A stretch of 64,000 bases of DNA, from the NCBI RefSeq assembly GCF_002895565.1, contig NZ_AZRN01000004.1, positions 46,612-110,611 on the forward strand, given 5' to 3'. A program made the translations under genes and the position numbers. Source of the stretch: Petrotoga mexicana DSM 14811. GTDB lineage: Bacteria > Thermotogota > Thermotogae > Petrotogales > Petrotogaceae. How positions within the stretch are numbered: the first letter of the stretch is position 1; every line of letters starts with the position of its first letter. The notes under the pieces are model-generated. The model was given only the letters and a program-made list of their open reading frames with translations. It did no database searches and was not told where the DNA came from. Shown piece by piece: positions 25,476 to 32,848 of this stretch.

Positions 25476-28194
25476 CAATCAAAACCTCTCTTTGTGAAAC
25501 TCTTTTTTCAACTTTTTCCAATTTAACTGGGGTTATTTTTAATTCAGGTATCTTTGCTTTTGAATCATAAACACGATTGGTAAGTTTATTGGCTGGACTT
25601 TCCGCATAGTGAAAAGGCATGAAAAGTTGACCTGGTTTAACTCTTTCTCCAACTTTTGCATAGGTTTCAATTGTTCCCTGACGAGAAGTTATTCTAACTC
25701 TATCTTTATCTTTGATCCCCAATTTTCTTGCATCTCTTATATTTATTTCAACGTAAGCGTCGGGCTCATGCCTGTTAATAGGATCGGATCGCCTGGTCAT
25801 TGTACCTGTATGGAAATGGTATAACATCCTTCCTGTCATTAAGATAAAATTGTACTTTTCATCAGCTTCTTTTTCAGGAGGAGTAAACTCAACAGGAAAA
25901 AATTTGCCTTTTCCACGAGAAAAAGCGTTCTTATGCAAATATTTTGTACCTGGATGATTACTATCAGGACAAGGCCATTGCAAACCACCTTTCTCCAATC
26001 TTTCATAACTTATTCCACCGTATAATTTTGAAACTCGTGCAATCTCATCCATAATTTCAGAAGGTGAATTATATTTCATTTCATAACCCATTTTATTAGC
26101 CAAAGTAGTTAATATCTCCCAATCTGCTTTAGCCCTTCCAGGAGAATTAATAGCTTTTCTCACCCTTTGTATACGTCGTTCGGTATTTGTAAACGTACCT
26201 TCTTTTTCAGCAAATGATGCCGCTGGCAAAACTACATCTGCAAACTGTGCAGTTTCAGTCAAGAATATATCCTGGACTATTAAAAAATCCAAACTTTCTA
26301 GAGCTTTTTTAACATGGTTTTGATCTGGATCAGATAAAAAAGGATTCTCACCCATTATGTAGAGAGCCTTTATCCTTTTGCCGGCTTCTTCGAGCATTTC
26401 TGTTAGCGTTAACCCTTCTCTATCAGCTAATTTTACACCCCAATAATTCTCAAACTTTTCTTTAATTTTGGGGTCACTGACTTTTTGATAACCAGGATAA
26501 ACATCAGGTAAAGCCCCTACATCACAAGCACCTTGCACGTTGTTTTGTCCCCTTAATGGATTGACTCCTGTGCTTTCAAAACCAACGTTCCCAGTTAAGA
26601 GTGCAAGATTCGTAAGAGAAAGTACGTTATTGGTTCCGTATTTATGTTGAGTTATTCCCATCGCAAAATATATGGCTGCTTTTTCAGCTGAACCATACAT
26701 TTTTGCAGCTTCGATTATCTTATCTGCTGGCACACCTGTAATCTGGGATACTTTAGAAGGGGTATAACCTTCTATTATCTTTATAAAACTTTCAAATCCT
26801 TCCGTTCTTTCTTCAATAAACTTTTTATCAAGTAACCCTTCGTTGACAATAACATTCATTATTCCATTTATTAAAGCCACATCTGTTCCTGGCTTGTGAT
26901 GTAATGAAATGTCAGCAATTTCTGAAAGTTCTATCTTACGAGGATCTGCTACTATTAAATGTGTACCGTTTTTCTTCGCTCTTTTTATCTTGCTTCCAAT
27001 TACCGGGTGATTCTCCGTTGGATTTGAACCTATAACAAATATTACATCACTTCCCTCTATTTCTGATATAGAGTTGGTCATAGCTCCCGAACCAAATGCC
27101 ATTCCTAATCCAACAACAGTAGATGCATGACAAAGTCTCGCACAGTGATCTACAGAATTTGTACCAATAACAGCTCTCATAAATTTTTGCATAATATAGT
27201 TTTCTTCATTTGTGCATTTTGCTGAGCTCAACCCACCTATTGAATCACTTCCATACTTTTCCTTTATATTCAATAGTTTTTCTGCAACATAATCCAATGC
27301 TTCTTCCCAACCAACTTTTTCAAAATGTCCATTTCTCTTTATCAAAGGGTCAGTCAATCTATCCGGGTGATTGACATAATCATAACCAAAACGGCCTTTC
27401 ACACAGCTTTCTCCATGGGGGTTTGGAGAGTTTTCATCATAAACCGAACCAACTTGAACTATCTTATTATTTTTAGTTCTCAATTCCAATTGACAACCAA
27501 CCCCACAGTAAGGACAGGTCGTTTTAGTTTTATTAAATTCGTAATAACGTCCTTTTCCTTTGGAAGGAATATAAGTAAGAGCCCCTGTTGGGCACATTTC
27601 AACACATTGTCCACAAAAGACGCATGGAGAATCCTGTCCACCTAAATCTTGATTAAATGGGGGGCTAACTTTAGTTTCAAAACCTCTATTGACAAAATCC
27701 AATGCGTTACACATTTGAATCTCTTTACATGTTCGTACACATTTACCACAAAGTATGCATTTGTCTGGATCAAGCTGTATAAATTCATTCTGATCTTTTA
27801 TTTCAAAACGTGGGAGTTTCTTTGTTCCGAAGGTGGATTCTTTAATTCCATATTCGTAAGCGAGATCTTGAAGGACACAGTTTCCATTAGCTTCACATGT
27901 CATGCAATCCAATGGATGATCAGAAACTAGTAAATCTACAACCGTCTTTCTAGCCTCGATAACCCTTTTGCTATCCGTTAAAATCCGCATTCCATCAGTG
28001 ACTGGTGTAACACAAGAAGCAACTAATTTATGATTGTTTTCCAGTTCTACTAAACACATTCTACAAGAACCTACATCGGATAAATGTGGGCTATGACATA
28101 TGGTGGGGATATAGATACCGTTTTGTTTTGCAACCTGGAGTATAGTTTGACCCGGCTCAACTTCATAATTATTATGATTTATAGTAACTTCCAA
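25438..28194 (-). CDS. fdhA: Formate dehydrogenase catalytic subunit, NuoG-like multi-cluster type
   Basis: A 918-residue molybdo/tungsto-bis-pterin enzyme oxidising formate or reducing CO2. Order: [2Fe-2S] domain (Cys33, 44, 47, 61); His93-Cys97-Cys100-Cys106 cluster; two [4Fe-4S] sites (from Cys146 and Cys191); then CPYCGVGC (227-234) and the molybdopterin domains. The active site reads DHCARLCHAS with Cys355 at the place held by selenocysteine in E. coli FdhF. NMG-type electron-transfer subunits are absent nearby, so it may use soluble ferredoxin or partners elsewhere. UUG follows AAAGGAG by about 9 nt. It heads the fdhA-mobA-moaD-thiF operon. Confidence 0.93.
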   Translation of the reverse strand: MEVTINHNNYEVEPGQTILQVAKQNGIYIPTICHSPHLSDVGSCRMCLVELENNHKLVASCVTPVTDGMRILTDSKRVIEARKTVVDLLVSDHPLDCMTCEANGNCVLQDLAYEYGIKESTFGTKKLPRFEIKDQNEFIQLDPDKCILCGKCVRTCKEIQMCNALDFVNRGFETKVSPPFNQDLGGQDSPCVFCGQCVEMCPTGALTYIPSKGKGRYYEFNKTKTTCPYCGVGCQLELRTKNNKIVQVGSVYDENSPNPHGESCVKGRFGYDYVNHPDRLTDPLIKRNGHFEKVGWEEALDYVAEKLLNIKEKYGSDSIGGLSSAKCTNEENYIMQKFMRAVIGTNSVDHCARLCHASTVVGLGMAFGSGAMTNSISEIEGSDVIFVIGSNPTENHPVIGSKIKRAKKNGTHLIVADPRKIELSEIADISLHHKPGTDVALINGIMNVIVNEGLLDKKFIEERTEGFESFIKIIEGYTPSKVSQITGVPADKIIEAAKMYGSAEKAAIYFAMGITQHKYGTNNVLSLTNLALLTGNVGFESTGVNPLRGQNNVQGACDVGALPDVYPGYQKVSDPKIKEKFENYWGVKLADREGLTLTEMLEEAGKRIKALYIMGENPFLSDPDQNHVKKALESLDFLIVQDIFLTETAQFADVVLPAASFAEKEGTFTNTERRIQRVRKAINSPGRAKADWEILTTLANKMGYEMKYNSPSEIMDEIARVSKLYGGISYERLEKGGLQWPCPDSNHPGTKYLHKNAFSRGKGKFFPVEFTPPEKEADEKYNFILMTGRMLYHFHTGTMTRRSDPINRHEPDAYVEINIRDARKLGIKDKDRVRITSRQGTIETYAKVGERVKPGQLFMPFHYAESPANKLTNRVYDSKAKIPELKITPVKLEKVEKRVSQREVLIDERYTSIRRQEQ

Positions 28195-28214
28195 AACATA
28201 TTACTCCTTTCATT

Positions 28215-28243
28215 ATTATATTTGCTTAAATTCAATATCAAAA
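28215..28243 (-). promoter_or_regulatory. Possible fdhA promoter
   Basis: Minus-strand TATAAT (28215-28220) with TTTTGA 17 nt upstream, or TTGATA at 15 nt. It lies in the 43-nt gap and the end of the upstream propeller gene. It would leave only a very short leader, so co-transcription with the upstream gene remains possible. Confidence 0.4.
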
Positions 28244-30049
28244 AACCATATTTTTAGCGGTGAAAATATTTACAACGACTTCTTCATCAACTAGTTGAAG
28301 TTTATCTGTGATATTAAATCTCGTTATTCCCTTTGAAGAGTAAGAAATATATAGATATCCATCTTTACAATCCATACTTAAAATTGGAAGATCTAAATTA
28401 ATCATCCTATTTAAATCAAAATTTGACATATCAACGATCGTCAGTTGAGAGCCTACAGAATAAAATATATATTTATCGTTCATCATAATTATATCAGGCG
28501 AATAATCAAAGCTAAAATAATCGATAATGTTAAAATTGAAGTCTGCCCGAAAAACTCCTTTTTCCGTTAAAAAGATAAATCCATCAGAAGTAGAATGTAT
28601 TTGGTTAATATAATCTTTGGAATAAAATTTAAAATTACTCTTTCCAGTTAAAAAGTTAAACTCTATTATCTTATCTTCCTCAGCTATATACGCAATGTTA
28701 TCAATAACTTCTATATCTTGTGCCTTTCCCACAAATACCTTTATTCCATCAAAGAAAGAATATATACTCTCTTCGGCAATAACGAATACCCCTTCTTGTG
28801 TTTCTTTTATACCTACGATGTTTTCAGGAAAACTTTTGGTAATTGTATTCGTTGCGTTATAAAAATTGACTACATTTTCATTGAGTTCGTAAAAGCCCTT
28901 CTCCCCTTTTATCAAATTTCCAGTATATATTTTCTCCCATAACTTTTCTTTTTGTTTATCTAGATAAACTATCTTTCCTCCCTCGTCAATTAACACTCCT
29001 GATTCTAATACAACAAAATCATCAATTGAGTCAACTTTATTAATATACTTAAGTAATTTTTTAGTATTTAGGTCATAAATATACAGTCCATCTTCGTTAT
29101 TCGTTAAGTATATATACCCCTCTGTTATCAAAATATTTGGTCTAGAAAATTGTCCCGTAATAATTTCTTGAGTTTCTAATGATTCCAAATTTCTTTTATA
29201 TACTCCGTTATTAGTGGAAAAGTAAAGGGATTCATCCACTAACTGTATGGAAAAAGCATCCTCATCCCATATATACAATGGTTTCACATCATAATTTTTT
29301 GCCGTGATCAAGTCTTCCATTTTAAATATCAGTATACCCAATAAATCATCGTTCACCACAAAAAAATCGTTATTCAAACTAATCATTCTAGGGGATATCA
29401 ACTGATCATAATAATTAATCTCTTCAACGGTTTGATCTTCATTGATTTGATAAATTTTCATCCCTAAACCCGGACCAATTACAAATAGATACTTTTCAAA
29501 CATTTCAACTTGGGTTACCATACCCGGTAAACGAATATGTTCCTTCAATCTTATATACACTTTATCCTTCAAATCGAAGCTTATCAATCCGTTTTCGCCA
29601 TCTGCAACAAATAATAATTCTCCATTCGTTGTAACGGATAGTGAATCACCGAATGTGGAGTAAGAATTCAACAGAGCTACTTCTTGCGGATCTGAAAAAT
29701 CATAAATTTTCAATCCCTCTCTGTCAACAAGATAAAGATAATCTCCATAAATTTGAGCATCGTTAACATAACTACCAGTTGTTACTGAAGCAATTGATTC
29801 TTTCTCTTCAACATCGAAAACATAAAATCCTTCGTAACCTCCTATTATTACTCCGTATTTGACACCTACTACTGAGATAGGAATCTGCTTTTGAACAATG
29901 GGAGTAGTAACATCTTTTACTTGAGTAGTTGTTCCCTGAACGGATTTTTCTTTTGCAATTCGGATGTAAAATATTACAATTGAAAACATTATCAAAATTA
30001 AAACGATTAAAAAGCCTAAAACAGCATAATTCTTACTAATTTTGCGCAC
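28238..30049 (-). CDS. Membrane-anchored beta-propeller protein of unknown function
   Basis: A 603-residue protein with one N-terminal membrane helix (about 10-32, preceded by basic residues) that probably leaves the rest outside the membrane. After a Thr/Val/Gln linker there are many short repeats of the form G-x-Y-x-Y-hydrophobic-x-D-x-x-G, e.g. IYGDYLYLVDREGLKIYDF and LFVADGENGLISFDL, as in LVIVD/WD40-like propellers. No catalytic motif is evident. GTG follows GGGGTG. It is divergent from cheW. A larger secreted protein at 42804 shows a comparable design. Function not recognised. Confidence 0.75.
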   Translation of the reverse strand: MRKISKNYAVLGFLIVLILIMFSIVIFYIRIAKEKSVQGTTTQVKDVTTPIVQKQIPISVVGVKYGVIIGGYEGFYVFDVEEKESIASVTTGSYVNDAQIYGDYLYLVDREGLKIYDFSDPQEVALLNSYSTFGDSLSVTTNGELLFVADGENGLISFDLKDKVYIRLKEHIRLPGMVTQVEMFEKYLFVIGPGLGMKIYQINEDQTVEEINYYDQLISPRMISLNNDFFVVNDDLLGILIFKMEDLITAKNYDVKPLYIWDEDAFSIQLVDESLYFSTNNGVYKRNLESLETQEIITGQFSRPNILITEGYIYLTNNEDGLYIYDLNTKKLLKYINKVDSIDDFVVLESGVLIDEGGKIVYLDKQKEKLWEKIYTGNLIKGEKGFYELNENVVNFYNATNTITKSFPENIVGIKETQEGVFVIAEESIYSFFDGIKVFVGKAQDIEVIDNIAYIAEEDKIIEFNFLTGKSNFKFYSKDYINQIHSTSDGFIFLTEKGVFRADFNFNIIDYFSFDYSPDIIMMNDKYIFYSVGSQLTIVDMSNFDLNRMINLDLPILSMDCKDGYLYISYSSKGITRFNITDKLQLVDEEVVVNIFTAKNMVF

Positions 30050-30063
30050 AGGTTACACCCCAG

Positions 30064-30094
30064 TATGTTATAATTTTAATATAATTATAACATA
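30064..30094. promoter_or_regulatory. Perfect inverted repeat with a TATAAT box on each strand
   Basis: TATGTTATAATT (30064-30075) and AATTATAACATA (30083-30094) are exact reverse complements, 7 nt apart. Each arm contains TGTTATAAT, an extended -10 box, so the site is symmetrical on both strands. The minus-strand box (30084-30089) is placed to serve the propeller gene starting at 30049. It could be a promoter with a built-in operator. Confidence 0.55.
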
Positions 30095-30147
30095 ATTTTT
30101 TTGTATATTCTTTAGCCTAAAGATAACTTTTTTTCTAAATACTTTTA

Positions 30148-30156
30148 TGATATAAT
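30148..30156 (+). promoter_or_regulatory. Extended -10 promoter of cheW
   Basis: TGATATAAT (TG 30148-30149, TATAAT 30151-30156) with no good -35 box. It is followed by a leader of about 67 nt and the SD AAAAAGGGGG before cheW. Confidence 0.6.
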
Positions 30157-30229
30157 TTTGTAGAAATTTATTGAATTATAATTAGCCATTTTAGAAATAA
30201 AATTTTGATTTTAAAAAGGGGGAATAGAA

Positions 30230-30694
30230 ATGCCATCTGAGTTAAAAATAGTCACCTTTAACATTGGTAAAGAAAGATTTGGTCTAGATATTATGAATGT
30301 GGATGCAGTAATTGAATATGAAGAGACCACTAAATTACCAAATGCCTCTGACTATTTCGAAGGAGTAATAAATTATCGCAACGAAGAAGTTTTACCTATC
30401 ATCAATCTGAGAAGAAAATTTAAAATGCCCGACTTTGAAGACAAATCTCACGCCAAAGTTATAGTTTTAAAAATTGATCAAAGAAGGGTTGGAATAATGG
30501 TTGACGATGTAAAAAACGTCAGAAGTATCGATCCTGATTTAATAAACGAAAAACCCAATATAGGTGGCATGCGTGGAGCTGATTTTATAAGCGGAATAGC
30601 GCGTTTAGAAGATGGTATGTTAGTAATACTAGATATCGATAAACTGATAACCGAAGAAGAAAAGATTGCTATAGACGAAGTTATAAACAATTAA
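30230..30694 (+). CDS. cheW: Chemotaxis coupling protein CheW
   Basis: A 154-residue adaptor linking chemoreceptors to the CheA kinase in the signalling array. It carries FNIGKERFGLDIMNV, a PNASDYFEGVINYR segment (the G-[VI]-[IV]-N-x-R motif), VLPIINLR and VGIMVDDVKNV. Length is normal. It is monocistronic, with its own promoter and a strong terminator. An isolated cheW away from cheA suggests a second coupling protein or separate regulation. Confidence 0.95.
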   Translation: MPSELKIVTFNIGKERFGLDIMNVDAVIEYEETTKLPNASDYFEGVINYRNEEVLPIINLRRKFKMPDFEDKSHAKVIVLKIDQRRVGIMVDDVKNVRSIDPDLINEKPNIGGMRGADFISGIARLEDGMLVILDIDKLITEEEKIAIDEVINN

Positions 30695-30713
30695 AACACT
30701 CCCAAAAAAACAC

Positions 30714-30747
30714 AAAAGTGGCGATATATTTATGACGCCACTTTTTT
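30714..30747 (+). terminator. Bidirectional terminator between cheW and the cupin gene
   Basis: AAAAGTGGCG (30714-30723) pairs with CGCCACTTTT (30736-30745), with U-runs on both strands. It sits between convergent genes and can end both the cheW transcript and the flagellar operon. Confidence 0.88.
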
Positions 30748-30756
30748 ATGAAAAAT

Positions 30757-31125
30757 TTACTCTTCATCTGCAGAGGTTGGAATAACACAAATAAATTCTA
30801 ACTCTTCATCCCCTGCGTTCTTCAATTGGTGTTCTATACCTCCAGGAACGTAAATAAAACTTCCAGCTTCAACTGAATTGTATTTTTCTCCATCATAAAC
30901 TTCTGCCTTACCTTTAACTATAAATATTTCATGTTCCCATCTATGAGAATGCCTAGGAGAATACCCACCTGGTTTAACGGTGAACAACCTCATAACAAAA
31001 TTAGGCGCTCCATAATTACTCTTCCCTATTAATATTCTTTTTTCAACGTCTTTAGCCGTTTCATTATTTATTATTAAAGGTTTAACTTCCTTTGCTTTAC
31101 CTATTATTGCTCTTTTTTGGTCCAT
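30757..31125 (-). CDS. Small cupin-domain protein
   Basis: A 122-residue single-domain cupin. Motif 1 reads PGGYSPRHSHRWEHEIFIVKG (metal ligands His, His, Glu, positions given by the HSHRWEHE run) and motif 2 includes YVPGGIEHQLKN (third His). Such proteins bind a metal ion; the substrate is unknown. It follows csrA by 24 nt behind GGGAGGAG, so it is the last gene of the flagellar operon, an unexpected place for it. Confidence 0.85.
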   Translation of the reverse strand: MDQKRAIIGKAKEVKPLIINNETAKDVEKRILIGKSNYGAPNFVMRLFTVKPGGYSPRHSHRWEHEIFIVKGKAEVYDGEKYNSVEAGSFIYVPGGIEHQLKNAGDEELEFICVIPTSADEE

Positions 31126-31149
31126 ATTCGATTTTCTCCTCCCTTGTGC

Positions 31150-31416
31150 CTAAGTATTTTGTTTTTTATCTTTTTTTACTAATTTTGGGATGCTGGTTTT
31201 TATTTTTCCCAATCTGTTAACATTGCTCTCCAATGCGGCTTTATTTTGCTTTACGATTTCTTCATAAACTTCTTCACGATAAATTTTGATATCCTTAGGG
31301 GCTTCAAAACCGATTTTTATACTTCCATTATCTTGTTCAACCATAACAAGCTTTATTTTTCTATTTCCTACTTGTATTACGATGGATTCACCTATTTTTC
31401 TTGATAATATCAACAA
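31150..31416 (-). CDS. csrA: Carbon storage regulator CsrA
   Basis: An RNA-binding translational repressor of 88 residues. The conserved N-terminus LILSRKIGESIVI and the GFEAPKDIKIYREEVYEEI region (RNA-binding core) are intact. The C-terminal tail is about 20 residues longer than in E. coli, as in the FliW-regulated form where the extension contacts FliW. The UUG start lies 2 nt after the fliW stop. In such organisms CsrA represses flagellin synthesis and FliW relieves it. Confidence 0.95.
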   Translation of the reverse strand: MLILSRKIGESIVIQVGNRKIKLVMVEQDNGSIKIGFEAPKDIKIYREEVYEEIVKQNKAALESNVNRLGKIKTSIPKLVKKDKKQNT

Positions 31417-31418
31417 GT

Positions 31419-31892
31419 CTATTCACCATCTTCTTGAACAGATAGTATAGCATTACTTCTTTCCAATTCTTCCTTCAAAAGGTGTCTAATTTTGTATTCT
31501 CCATTTTCAATTAAATATTGTACCCCTTTATGATTTTTTTGCGAAACAATAATCGGGGCTGCTAAATTTATAGTTATTTCATCTTCTTTTTCAGGTATAG
31601 TCAAGATACTTAATATTATAGCATCTTCTGGTTTCTCTAATTCCAAGTATTCTGTTAAATCTTGGGGAAGAGTAAATTGATAATCGTTTCTTATAAGTTG
31701 AGGAAAAGTAACAGGAAAAGCTACATTTTTATCTTCTAACGATGCTAACCACATAATGGGATAAGTATCTTCAGGTTCCAGTAAAACAAACTGTTTAAGA
31801 TTTTCGAAACCAGGAATACCATACTCAAAAATTATCGTTCGCTCAGTATCTATCTTCACACTTCCCAACTTCGTTTCATACTCTTTTATCAT
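31419..31892 (-). CDS. fliW: Flagellar assembly factor FliW
   Basis: A 157-residue antagonist of CsrA that also binds flagellin, coupling flagellin export to its translation. Motifs seen are FEYGIPGFENLKQFVLLEP and MWLASLEDKNVAFPVTFP, and a hydrophobic ILSILTIP strand. ATG follows AAGGAGG at a slightly long spacing. It lies between flgL and csrA, the common gene order for the partner switch. The flagellin gene itself is outside the window. Confidence 0.95.
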   Translation of the reverse strand: MIKEYETKLGSVKIDTERTIIFEYGIPGFENLKQFVLLEPEDTYPIMWLASLEDKNVAFPVTFPQLIRNDYQFTLPQDLTEYLELEKPEDAIILSILTIPEKEDEITINLAAPIIVSQKNHKGVQYLIENGEYKIRHLLKEELERSNAILSVQEDGE

Positions 31893-31909
31893 TGCTTTAG
31901 AAAACCTCC

Positions 31910-32806
31910 TTATAGAAAATCCGCCAAGGTTGGGGGAATAATATTACTAGCAGCCTTTAAAGCAGATTGTAAGACATTTTGCTGAGTTGCCAATTCCATT
32001 ACTACTTGAGCGATATCAGCATCAGCTTCATTGGATAAAAATTCTGTTGAAAAACTCTTAAATTCTTCCATTCTATTTGAAGTCATTTCTAAAACTCGTT
32101 GAGTAGCTCCAACTTCAGCCAGATTATTTAACGATTTAGCTTGTATTTCTTCAATATTTCCTAACTCATTTTGAATTGAAGTATTATCTCCTGATTCTAT
32201 GGCATCTGACAATCTTTTGACTATACCAAAAATTGAGGCACCACTATCAGTTACAAAAACATCATAAACCGTTTTACCGTATTCTATATCTTGGCCTCCG
32301 ATGGAAATCTTCTGCCTGATATTTGCTTGTGGAGGTACTGTTATTTTAAAATTACCTTCGCTATCTATTTCCACGACTTTTTGATTGTTTTTGGCTCCTC
32401 CAAACACATAGTTTCCAGAAATTTCTGTATTTGCTATAGAAACTAGTTGTGTATTTATCTTGTTGAGTTCTTCTGTTATAGCGACTCTATCATCGTCACT
32501 TAATGTATCGTTTGCCCCTCTAACAGCAAGCTCTTTTATTCTAAGGTATATTGAGCTCACTTCCTGTAATGCTGTATCATACATATTCACATAATTTTGG
32601 GCTGTTTCCACATTAGTTTTATAACGTTCAATTTCCCTCAATCGGCTATCTAAATTAGAAATTCTCGTTGCCACAGACGCGTTATCTGATGGGTATCGAA
32701 CTTTTTTTCCTGAAGTTAATTGAGAATTTAAATCACTGTATTTTCTTAAAACATCTTGAATATCGTTAAGTGTTCTACTACTTAAAAGATTTTCAGTGAT
32801 TCTCAT
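31910..32806 (-). CDS. flgL: Flagellar hook-filament junction protein FlgL (HAP3)
   Basis: A 298-residue flagellin-like junction protein. The N-terminal D0 helix has RITENLLSSRTLNDI and LNSQLTSGKKVRYPSDN; YVFGGAKNNQK lies in the middle; the C-terminal D0 helix is MELATQQNVLQSALKAASNI. It is exported by the flagellar type III apparatus and has no signal peptide. ATG follows GGAGGT. Directly downstream of flgK, 42 nt away. Confidence 0.94.
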   Translation of the reverse strand: MRITENLLSSRTLNDIQDVLRKYSDLNSQLTSGKKVRYPSDNASVATRISNLDSRLREIERYKTNVETAQNYVNMYDTALQEVSSIYLRIKELAVRGANDTLSDDDRVAITEELNKINTQLVSIANTEISGNYVFGGAKNNQKVVEIDSEGNFKITVPPQANIRQKISIGGQDIEYGKTVYDVFVTDSGASIFGIVKRLSDAIESGDNTSIQNELGNIEEIQAKSLNNLAEVGATQRVLEMTSNRMEEFKSFSTEFLSNEADADIAQVVMELATQQNVLQSALKAASNIIPPTLADFL

Positions 32807-32848
32807 GTTTTTACCTCCTCACCAACCAAACAAGTACTGTTCACTCTA

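Noticed and set aside
27000..27200. Selenocysteine in formate dehydrogenase
   Set aside because: The active-site codon encodes cysteine (Cys355 in CARLCHAS); no in-frame TGA or SECIS-like need.
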